NCBI GenBank assembly: GCA_036877525.1
Contig: JAZGTH010000062.1
Span: 7,310,501 to 7,374,500 of the forward strand
From: Chromobotia macracanthus
Lineage: Eukaryota > Chordata > Actinopteri > Cypriniformes > Botiidae
Length of the DNA: 64,000 nt
Direction of reading: 5' to 3'
In this document: piece by piece, positions 28,301-40,300 of the stretch
Layout: each line of letters starts with the position of its first letter
Position numbering within the stretch: the stretch's first letter is position 1
Notes under the pieces: model-generated
Told to the model about the DNA's origin: nothing
Databases searched by the model: none
Seen by the model: only the letters and a program-made list of their open reading frames with translations
Made by a program: the position numbers and the translations under genes

Positions 28301-31300
28301 CCCATTTTAGACCATTTTAACTACCAGCACAAAGAAATATTTTGCTTTTTAACTGTCACTTGCAACTAACTGATCAGCACTCTTGATTACCTCTAGTGCT
28401 TTATGAGGAAGTTGTTTATCAGTCCATTGTTTGAGTTTGATGTCTACAGTGGTGTTGAAAGTGCCTGAGTTCATGGTCTGTGCAGCAGGCAGGTAGATGT
28501 TCTCAATAACATGAGTTGAGACCCTCTCCCACAGCTTCTTCTGCAAGATAGACTCCCTAAAATAACGGCATACAGAAACAATAAAGACATCAAACACATT
28601 TCATAATTTCAAACAGCTGTGTGGAAAACAGAAGAACTGACATTATGACAAAGATAAGAATATTCTGGGGGGTGATGCTCAAACTCATTATTCATATAAA
28701 AATACTCATATTTCACAGCTTCCTGTCTGCTTTGTTCTATCACAGTACATCAATATACACACATATCCAATACCATCAACTAGCAATGCTCAGAGAAGCC
28801 ACCCTCCAGCTATTCATCATGCCATTGATTTGAGAGGCTGATGGAGCACACTGGGCCCCCTACAAACATCTGATCCGTTTCATTTAGCTTGCTCCTCTGG
28901 GTTTTGGGTTCATAACTTCACATGCAGCAGCTTGCGGCTGTGCATTCTGATGATGGAGAGGCAGAGTAAAAATATTATGTCTGCCAGGCAACAATAAGTG
29001 GGGGGAGATTTTGCATCATTGCTTCTGGCTTGTGGTTGTGTTTAAGAGCAGGATAAACTTAGACAGACAGACATATTTAATCTAATAGATTCCTTGTTCA
29101 AAAACTCCATTGATTATGCAGCTGAAGAAAAGAGAGGGAGAGCACTCACCAGTGTTTTGGTGTAACCTGACTTAAGCTGATCACCTCATCCAAGATCTCA
29201 TTTTTGGCCTTCTCAAAGAGCTCATTCTATGGGTAAACAGCATAGTAAAGCATGCTAAACGAAATATAAAGTCATATGGGTTCCAAACATAAGTACTTAA
29301 ACAGGAGTTAATTTTTACCCTATCCAGCTCTCGTAAACGAGGGTAGTTGTTCTTCCATTCAGTTTCGAGGTTAAACCGGGATGCTGGTCAAAGACAACAG
29401 AAAGTTCACATTAGGTTTTAATTTGCAGGCAAAGAATTCTAAGTAAATAGTTTTTTTGAGAATATTTTCTTAAATGTAGTGACTAAAATACTAATATACT
29501 AATTTCATAGACCAGTCCTTCTGGCTCAACCTCTGGTTGTGTGTCTTGCATGAGGTCTCATTTTGCATTTACATTTATGCCTTCGGCAAGATGCATTTGG
29601 GAATCGAAAACCCCAATTTTTCCACTGCTAACACAATGCTCTACCAATTGAGCTACAGGAACACTAGCCACAATGGTGATGATATGAGACCAAAGTCAAT
29701 CCATCGACCAACTCGCTATCATAACGCTATAGCACTAGCCACTACCACCATAAAACAATGTTTGTAATGTTTGCCTAGCCACCCAAAAGTAAACTCTGTA
29801 TAAAACTTTTCTTCCCAAAGACAACAGCCTTGTTCTCAACAATTCCCTGCAACCCAATAGGGATTCTAGATAGACTGCACTGTGGCCGTGATCAATGTAC
29901 CTGAAGCCAGGCATGCACTGTATCAGCAACCCCACATCCCCTGGGGCCCTGTGTCCCCAGCACACACACCAGCCGGCCGCCTCAATCACACAATGGAGAT
30001 GACGCTAATTGCTCTGGTTATTGGGCCAGCCCTGGTGCAACTGCAGAGATCAATAGCCCACACAAAGATTTCAGGAGCGTCCTGGGTCAGGCAATAAATC
30101 TACAGGCAGAACGTGTCCAGTAGCCTGTTAATTGGCAACGCAGAGGTCTACAGCATGCCCAGTGCAGAATGCCCGAGCTGAGGTGAGGTGTGACAGGAAT
30201 CAGCGCACACAGGGCTGGGAAACCGCTCAGCTGTGGTTGGTTTCAGAGATAAGTTCTGTTGGCTTGTTTTCTATTAATGTTTATTTACTGGGTCTCTTGA
30301 GAGCTGATGTGTGTACGCTGGTTTTCAAAATGCCCTTGAAAATCAGCGTCTTATTAAGACATTAAAAACAGCAGGTATCAAAAAAAACCTGGACGCACAG
30401 TGTATGTTCCTGTCTTGTTTTATCTCAAGGGTTTTAGAATTGTGTGTAAAAGCATGGACCAAACGCAGTGCGTGGGAGCTTCTAATCCAAAAAACTGAAG
30501 TAATAAAGGCAATAAAAACCTGCCTCGATTACAGTATATCCAGTATGACATAATCATAACACTGTATTTTTAGCTATAGCATGACAATAAGCATTTTGTT
30601 TATTTCTACAAAAATATGAAATATATCAAGGATAAAAATGACTGTTTTAAAATTATGAAATGGTTATTGGATATGACACATTAATACTAATTCTACAGTG
30701 TTAAATTAAATAAATTCAAATGTTATTCTTTTTAGGCCTAACTCCGTGTTAATGTTTATTAGATTGCTTCATTTTTAGATTACCTGTGACTTTAAGGTAC
30801 GTTGTGATGGAGTGGATCAGAGTAATGAGATAGTGGAAGTGAAGTACTTTACAAATATATCCATCTTACCTTTGAAGGCATCTGCCTGTTGTTCCACAGA
30901 CTCACTCACCATCTTCCAGAAGCAGTCTGACACCGCAAGACTCAGGTTCTTTGTGGTCACTTGATGAGCTTTCAACATGCCATCCCTATAACACCGGAGA
31001 GAGATTGTCCAATCAAAACCAATCACAGAGAAGGGTGAGGCAAAAATTTGCATCTTTGCATCCTCCTACCTCAGCAGTCTGGAGTTCTGGAAGAAGTCCT
31101 TCTCGTAGTCCTTTATAGAGTCTATGCTCTCATTACTACTGCCTAAAAACATCACAAGTTTAAAGATTCCATCTACAGCACAGAAAACAGACTAATGCAA
31201 CTTTTTCATGAGAGATCTGATGTTTACCTTTGCCAGTTACCACAGCAAAGTAGCCCAAGGCCTTCATTGGAAATAATTTTCCTTCAACTATTTGTTGAAT

Positions 31301-34300
31301 CTACAAACAAGAAAAAAATAATTTGCTGCAAATAACACTTTGCAATGTCTTATGTAGATTTCTTAGTGTCTAATGTCTCCCTCTATTGGATAATACAGCA
31401 AATAACACCTGCTATTGGAACGTCAAGATTGAAGGTAAATATCTGAAGGTCTTACTCTGCTTGGACTGGCCAGGTTCTTTTCAGCCAGATCAACCTTGGT
31501 AAGAACGAAGATGGTCCTTTTGCCATGAGGGTCCATCTGACTGACCAGATCTGTGACTATACTGCGCTCTGCATCTACTGAGCCATCTGAAATAAAGGAG
31601 GAGAAATAAATAATGCTGGATATAGTGTTTGTGGTTGAATACTTTTTAGGGGTAAAACTCACCCTGGATGCACAGAATGATGGCGTTTGGATTCTGCATG
31701 TAAGCTTTGCTAATGCTGAAAATGGTTTCCTTTGTGTCAGCAGCCATTCCTGTTGTCACAGTCTGGACACAAATGAAAGTGGCATTTTAAACTTCTTTTG
31801 TTCTTTTACGTTTACGCATTTGGAAGATGTTTATATTAAATGTGCTTTACAGTGCATTCAAGGTATACATTATAGATATGGGTACTGTATGTATAGGTAT
31901 GGTAATACAGATTATTTACACAATCTGTAAATGTGTAAATGTAAATAAAACTTACACTGATGACTCCTGGCAGGTCCACCAGCACCATTCTCTGGATTCC
32001 TGGACCCTTAACGCTTAAAGAGATGGTCTAACACAGGAAAGAAAATACAGCTTTAGAGATTACATCTTTTGCTTACTGCTTTTTTTATATACAAAAATCC
32101 ATTTTATTACCCAAATATTTTAAAATATAATGTCTACATTGTTTCTGAAAGCAAAACAAATGGCATCTACAGTGCATTTAAGGTATACATTTTATAAGTT
32201 TGTGTGTTCCCTGGGATTCGAACCCATGACCTTTCCAAAGCTAGCACCATGCACTACCATCTTTTGGCTTTGTTAAGCATTTAGCAAAACATTTTACAAT
32301 AGTTCAAAACATAGTGTGAAGTGGTTATACATGTTATAGGACTGAGAAATCTGTTTATACAGTTCAGTAAATGTGACTTAGCAACTTCTGTAGTCTTCAG
32401 CTCACCTCTGGGCTGACTGTCTGCCCTTCCTTCACACTCTTCCTCATCCTGATCTCAATCTCATGCCTTAGGGCTGCCAACTAGAGGAAGAAAAGACTGA
32501 GCCATCATCTCACTAACCTGACAGTCAAATTCTGAGACTGATGAACTTCTTCAAAGTTAAGAGACTTACATCCTCTTCTTTCCCGAGGTCAAACTCACGG
32601 GTGCTGTCTTTGAACATCGCCACATGGTGAGGTCCTTCACTTAATGTCACCTACAGCAAGTATAGAAGATATGGGTAGATAAAACATTACAAATACAACA
32701 CAGAGAATATCAAATGCATAACATGTTGGTATTGTTAAACAATTTAGTCCTTTTAAAGATAGGGTAGTGCACTTTTGGAGAGGCTAGCAATAGCTAGATA
32801 GCTTTAAAAGCATAACATCCGGTCCCCCATTTAGAATGTTCTCCAACAGTGCACAGAGGTATGCAAATGTGCCTTCCACAGAAGATATATAAATATATTA
32901 AGAACACTTAGTAATTGCTCTCTGGATGTAAAAAAACTTTTAACCAGCATAACAAAAAACATTTCTGGAAAAGATTGCCTGCCCTGACTTTAAACAACAC
33001 AAAGAGGCAGAATTGGGCTGTAAGCCATCTAATGCCAAATAAATGACAAAGCTATACCAAATTAGGTGGACAGAGCTAAATATTAAAATAAACAGAAAGT
33101 CTTTGTTTGGAGGTTGTCAGAAACACACGTGACCAAATCACATTTTAAATGTAAATAGTAATCGTTATGATTGGCCCTGAACCACAGTGAAGGACAGTCC
33201 ACTGACAACATTTAACAGTTAACACAGATTTTGTGTTATTAGAGAATTTGGATTAGATTAAGATTAAAGTATACTTGGGAGAAAGACTATTTTCTTCCTT
33301 GTGATTTTTGCACTTCATAAACAGGCATCCACACACCGATGCAGTTAGTGTATATATATAGTCACAAAACCTGAGACCAACCATAAGTGGTCCCAGGACA
33401 CACGTTACTATTGGGCGTAAAGATCAATGCTTGTGGGATCACCCAGGACAGATGTTAGTACCAGGTGTAAACAGGGCCCAAGAGTATTTGAGTGGATTTT
33501 GTTTAACTCACCTTGACAGGAGACCTGGTCATCATCTCTCCAGAGCCTCTGGGGAAGATCCTGGCTTGAGCGATCATCTCCAGCACACTGGTCTTTCCTG
33601 CACTCTGATCTCCAACTACCACCACCTAAACAAGCAAAGATTCACCAAAAGTAGGTTATGACTGACCTACTGAGAGACATTTTACATAGCAAGTAGAAAG
33701 TATACGTACAGGTTATAAATAGCTAGCATTAGTTGACATTCCTATAGAAGAATGAATATTAAGACTGACCCGCGGCAGGTGATCTTGGGTATTGTAGTTG
33801 GAATCATAATCAGAAAGGATGTCCAGGACCTCGGAGTACATATCAATCAAAGACTTCTACACAGGAGGATGGGCAGGAAACATGGAATAAATCTCATTCC
33901 AACAGATGTAATGAAATGTCCCATCAAATGTGGGTTTTCACTTGTAAAACTTCTATACAAAAACAAAGAACGTTAAAATCAGACCTTGACTTTTCTTTGG
34001 TGAATGCCTTTGTCATCTTTCTGCAATACGACTTTTCTCAGTTCCTTATTCTCCTTCTCCAAACGTTCCAGCATCCGTTGGTACTTCAACTTTACAAGAA
34101 AAATAAATTTTAATTTGAAGCGAAACTACTCACTAGATTTGAAATCTGCTGACTTCTAAAATCAATCAGACTGACACCAAATGTTAACACTAAATGTGAC
34201 ACTAAAACTTAATACCTGAGTTCTAAGCAGTTCTTCCTGGAGCTGGTCGACTTTTTCTTTATCGGACGACTGTAAACATAAATAACAATGTAGCAGACTA

Positions 34301-37300
34301 AGATCATGTTAATCAGCACAGCTGATTATCCAATTTTCCCCCTGTAAGAGCCATTTTACAAAAAAACAAAATCTCATGCATGAAGTTCCAATATGCATCC
34401 CAGCAGAGAAAAGGCAAGTTAAACGCAGAGAGAGACAACCATTGAATCAACTATTTGCTCTCAACATAAATCACCATAATACACATGTTAAAAGATGATT
34501 GGTGAAGGATCTTTAGATTATAAATCAATGCAAATCAAGACAGCAGAATCATTTTGCAACTGTACACACACTAATCACACAGAAGGAGTGAATGATTGGG
34601 GAAGACACAAAAACCATCATACACACACACGCACACATATATATGAGAAACAAGGTAAACAACTAAATATTGTCTAAGCCAATTAACAGTCGTGATTGGC
34701 TCTGGTGTCAGGCAAGTTAATTCTGCAGGCCAACAGCTGGAGCAAAGTAATAGCACATCACTCCATGCAGTGAATATTAATTGTACCCTTGGGATTGTGC
34801 AAATATATGGGATAATAATAAAAGATGGGGTTTTGGTTTATCATATAAAATATGCAAATATTTACATTAACAGACAGGAGTCTCTTGCAAAGCTGCTCAA
34901 ATTAAATTTGCATTGTGGGAATTAAAGGTAGTACATTTTTTTTATAAATTTTATAATTTTTTTTTAATTACATTGTTAATGTCACTCAAATTACAAATAT
35001 TAGGGTTAAAAAGTAATGTTTATAACATAATAACCTATGAGATACACAAAGACTACAGTGAAATTTAAATTCTGGTGGAAAATGTAGCTGTACAGACCTA
35101 GAGACTGAATATCATCACAAGTTCATTTTTAAAGATGTCTAGATGTTTTTGAATATGCTAGTAGAAGGATCTTGGATAGGTGGGCCTATTTTTTATTTTG
35201 TAACTACAGTATTTTAAAGCTGTAGTTCTCTCACAACAGTTATAAATACCTCCACCATTTTTATTTATTATTAATTATTATTATTATTTTCAGTTAAGAA
35301 ACTGCAGTTCCCAAATATACTCCAGAGTATCAGTAATGTACTATATGCTAAGTACAAAGAACGGGATGGGGCGACAGAAAACTGGCATGAGAGCCACAGC
35401 ATCCGTGGAGTGGTGGGGGCATGGACCTTCACCTTGTGTTTAGGTTGCGAGGGGCTGGGGTTCAGGGCCGGGCTGGGACGGGGTTCACGCAGCGGAGGCG
35501 GAGCATTATTGGCTGCCGCCGCCCGCCACATCTCCTCCTCATGCTGCTGGATCTGCTGCTGAATGAGAATGAGCTCGCTGAGCAGCGTCTGCTGAGGGAC
35601 GGTACAGTGACAAACACGGGCAGTCAATCAACCTGCTTACCAACCAATAGGAGAATGTGGGCAGAGCTAATTGAGCTAATGTATAGCTTGGTAATTCAGT
35701 CATGGCTTTAAGAGAGCTTTCGATCTTAAGCGACAACCATTAGCATTTCTCAGCCAGGAGGGAGGGAGGGGCCATTTTAATTAGGAACCTCAGAGGGAAC
35801 TACAAATAGAACACATTCATACTTAAAAAGTTAAATCACATTTATGACCTGATCTCATAGTCAAAATTGTCAAGTTGCTATACTTTTAATAAGGGATTTC
35901 TCAGCCATTTGTAATGTATAGATTATATAAAACTGCTGCTACTGAGGAAAGCAAGCATTTGATGTACAATGAGTAATTTAGATGCAGAGCAGAGCAAAGC
36001 TTGCTAAAGCGGGAGAGAGAAAAGATTAGGCAAGCTTTTTTCTGCTTACATACATACATATTTCTTTTTCCCTTTTGTCTTCACATTTGTTTAAATGTAA
36101 GCTATATGTTCAGACTGCCGACATAACTGCCTAACTCCGTCTGCTTGGAACTTTTCAGAACTGTATCCAGAACTGTCTGGAACCTTTCAGAATTGTTTAG
36201 GTTTGCTAATATAACAAAAAATTCAGGACTGAACTAAAACTATATACTAGTAAAACTAATTAGTAAGTGATGGATCACAATAAAATAAACACTGACATTA
36301 AACATAAAAGACAAAGTGTCAAGGACAACATTTTTGCTCTCAGAGTAGTAACACCTCTCTCTGAGAGCATAAATGACCATGAAGACAAACAGCATGTAGG
36401 AGTTATGGAGGGGAAAACATTTACACAGACAGTGAGCTGATAAACAACAGAAATGAATCATATACTGCAACCAGAGTTGTTCCACCTAGAAAACCAATAG
36501 GCCAAATGTGTGCTTTACTAGGCACTGAGAGAGGGATCAACATAGTTCATTATGAACATATTTAATTAAAGTTTGGAAATGCATACATTATTTACAAAAT
36601 ATAAGAAAAGTTAAAACAGCAAGGAGGGCAGACAACAACATTGCTTACAAATTCACACAGCTTAATGGTCATATGTTTCTATTTTATTATAACAGTTACA
36701 CAACATGACCCTATGTAGACACTCCCCATTCTAAATAACATGTTCCATTACATCAGTAGAAACCATGGGGTATGCCAAACCTCCCTAATGCTCAATAAGA
36801 CCAAATCCTAACAGTTATGTTCCAAAGCCCTCCCAGAAGAACAGAGGCTGTTACAGATCCAAAGGGGGAACCGCTTTACTATTAAGATGGGTATGATGTT
36901 TGGATGTCCACATACGTTTGACTTTGTTTTTAATATGCTGGGGTGGAAGCAGCTTAATAAACAATACCTTAAAAAAGTAAAACAGCTAGGGGGAAAAATG
37001 CTGACTAAGTAAAAGAGCTAAATATGTTTCAGCTGTGATCACAAGTGTGAACACAAAATTATTAAATTGTCATGCACCACGGCCATGCATAAAACCAATT
37101 TGAAACATTTACCTTCTTGAACTGTTTATCACTGCTGTCAGCTGTGGATGCTGGTGGAAAATCTGGAGCTCTCAGGGCTGATTCACCTGTGGTTTCTGAA
37201 AAAAACAAATGAATATATAAGGAAGTTACGTTTTCCCAGCCACTGAACATACACAATTGGCCAAGACATTTAATTGGAGGTGATAAGAATTAACAGGCCA

Positions 37301-40300
37301 AAGGTGCATACAATTTCTTATTTTCTACAGCAAACAGTCACCATATCCCAAAGAGATATACATACAGAAACACACAGGATAAATTAGAAATACTGAATGA
37401 CCGTTATGAAGAGAGAAAATGATGAGATGGTGAATGTGGCCCACAAAACCCTTAGAGAAAAGAGGGTGAAGTCAAGGGACCAGGTGGCAATGCAATAAAT
37501 CTGACCACATTTTTTGATTATAAATGAATGTCTATTATGAAAAGTCTAAACTGACATCTTTGTGGCTGGTATCAAGAGAACATAAATAGAAATTGTTAGA
37601 AGATAATAAAAATAAGGATTTATAGAATTATGCAAATACATTCTTGTAGACGTTTTACAAAAAAAATATCGGTGCCGCTAGTAGCATTTTTTTAACCAGT
37701 CATTATCAGCAAAAACTATCGGCCAATTAATTGGTTATGGGCTTGTTTTTTCCATAATAGTTATTGACCAACCTCTAATTTCACATGTGGAATTCAAACT
37801 TAATAAGCTAACAATAGCTTGCAAATCTGAAGGGAAGCTGGACAGGCCCATAATGACTGATTCTGATCTGTCACACACCCCCATCAACTTAAGTCCATTT
37901 ACATCAGAGGGTCGCATCAGTACAGCAGCACAGAGTGAATCTGGGTACACTAAGTGCACCGTTTACACACCTAATAAAAGAAGCAGGCCAGAAGCTCCAT
38001 TGACTTCACTACCCAAACCTGTGAAGAACGTGAAGGGAGGGTTGGAGGGAGGGACAAGAGGAACAAATGAAATGAAAATGAAAATAAAGACTGTAGAAAA
38101 AGGGTGGAGAGCTTATTCCATTTTACACTGGATTGGGGCCCTAAGAGATGAGCAGAGTCAGCACTGAATACTGGAAAATACATTCATAGAAACAAATCAC
38201 TTTTGTGAATTATTCTAAAATGCATTAGTTGCATGAGAAATATGCTGACCTCAATTGATTATAAACCTTTAAAAGTAACATTTTAATGCAGGCTTTCAAA
38301 ATTTCCAACCATATTTTGATTCATTTAGAAAAACATTTACAAATATGAAATCCTAAATATTCAAATTCATATTTTCAAAACAGCAGTTTGGCAACAAAAT
38401 CTGAAAAAAACATATCACACAACAAAGTGTAAATATAAACTTTAATAAAACAACTTTGTCCAGGCAGCTTTCATAAGCAGGATTAAAAAGAATCCAAAAT
38501 TTTTAAATTAAGGATTTGAGTATTTTTGGGGTTTGGAAAAGTTTTTAAAAAGTTGGAAGTACAGCTACAATAAGAAATGCTAACCTTGAAGAATACAGTT
38601 ATAAATATTGCAACTGTGTATGGCTGATGTTATTGTCTCCCTATGATTTATCATTTCTTTGTTTTTCTCAAGTTGCTTTGGATAAAAGCATCTGCTAAAT
38701 GTCTAAATGTAAATGTAAACAAATATGCTACATTAAACGTAATAAATTCCTAACATGTAATAAAACACTTTACAATTCTAAGACTGAAAATATGGGCAAT
38801 AATTTTGGTACTAAATGTCCTACAAAACGTGTACCTACATTTTTTGCATTTACTATCCATGTACACTTTCAATGAACTGATTTGCTGGCTGATTATTAGG
38901 TGTCCATGATTCATGTCTGTGTTTATCAACATCTTAGCTCACCACTGGACAGAAGACTTTTCAAGAAGGTGAAGTTCTCGCTGATCTTGTCCATGTCAGG
39001 AAGAAGTTTGGCAATCTCTTCCATTTCAGGCAAAGCACTGGCAAGCTTGTCTTTATTCAGGGACAGCAAATAACATTCACATCATCATAAGCATTTGTTC
39101 TATCAGAGAGCCGACCAGAAAAGACTTTTAGTTACTGCATCAACAAAGCCAAACAATTATTCACAAATCTACAGTGTATAAATACCGTTCACTTACCTAA
39201 GTCAATGTTTTCACTCAACTCCCAAATAAAATCTGGCACAATCCATGTGTATTGGCTCATATCTGGAAGCATATCCTTCCATTCGTCATATGTCTACAGA
39301 AACAGAAAGGCTGTATTAAAAAAGCAAATATACATACTGTCCATTTTGGGTATTCAATTATTAAATGTATTATTTATTATAAAATTTAAAATGTATAATT
39401 TAAAATTTTAATGTAAGAATATAAATTATTAAATGTATTAAGAATTATTAAATTTATTAATAATTATTATGTATTACTACATTTTGCAGCTGTCAACAAG
39501 CAAGTGGCATGTATTCAGTAAATATTGTACTCTGGTAACAATCGAGTTTATTTTGGACAAAAGTGGATATTTATTTATCTAATAAAGTGTTATTACAGTG
39601 ACTATATCACCTCTAGTACAGAAATCTGACTCCTTGTGAAAATACAACTGTTTGTCCCTACTATGGTTAAGATTAGGTGTTGGGGCGGGCTTTGCAGAAA
39701 AGACCAATCAGGTAGCAGCCTTCCCCTGGTATGAACCAATTAAAAGCAGGAGAATCGTAATCTCCCGGGGAGTTGATTTTCAGTACAATGTCCCCAAAAG
39801 AAACAGGACACATATTCATTACCTTATTGTTATCTCTATGCATGTAAAACTGATTGAGGAGAGTTGTTGAATTGCAGAAATACAAGTGTAACATACCTTT
39901 TTTGCCGTATATCCACCCCCAACTGCTGTGCCCAGCAAGATGTATCTCAACTTCAGCAGTCTGGCAGCGAGACGGGCAACCCAGAAGCTCCGATGCTGTT
40001 GATATCCATGGCCTCCTGACCGGGACTTGGGGGGACGTATGGGGAGTCTAGAGAGAGATGTGTAGTGGCGAGCTGCTGAGCAGTGAGGTGGTCTCTGAGG
40101 ATTGTTGTTAGCACTGTAGCGATGGTTAATGGCACGAGAGAGAGGGTGCAGTTTTTGCAACGGTACTCGAAACTTTACACCCATTCTGGAAGGAAACAGA
40201 TTCCTGCAAGCCATGCTGGGGAAAAAAAAAAGATACACTGTAATCATCCTGCGACAATTATATAGAAATTGAGTCTCTTATTATCAGGACATTAAGTTAC

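Noticed and set aside
37787..38167. 126-codon open frame on the plus strand inside opa1
   Set aside because: It is antisense and intronic, low in complexity towards the end, and adjacent to repeat-like sequence. It has no recognisable domain.
40212..40214. ATG near the start of opa1 exon 2 as the initiator
   Set aside because: An upstream exon with ATG, a consensus donor and the same split Cys codon as human OPA1 fits better. This ATG lies two bases after an obvious splice acceptor.
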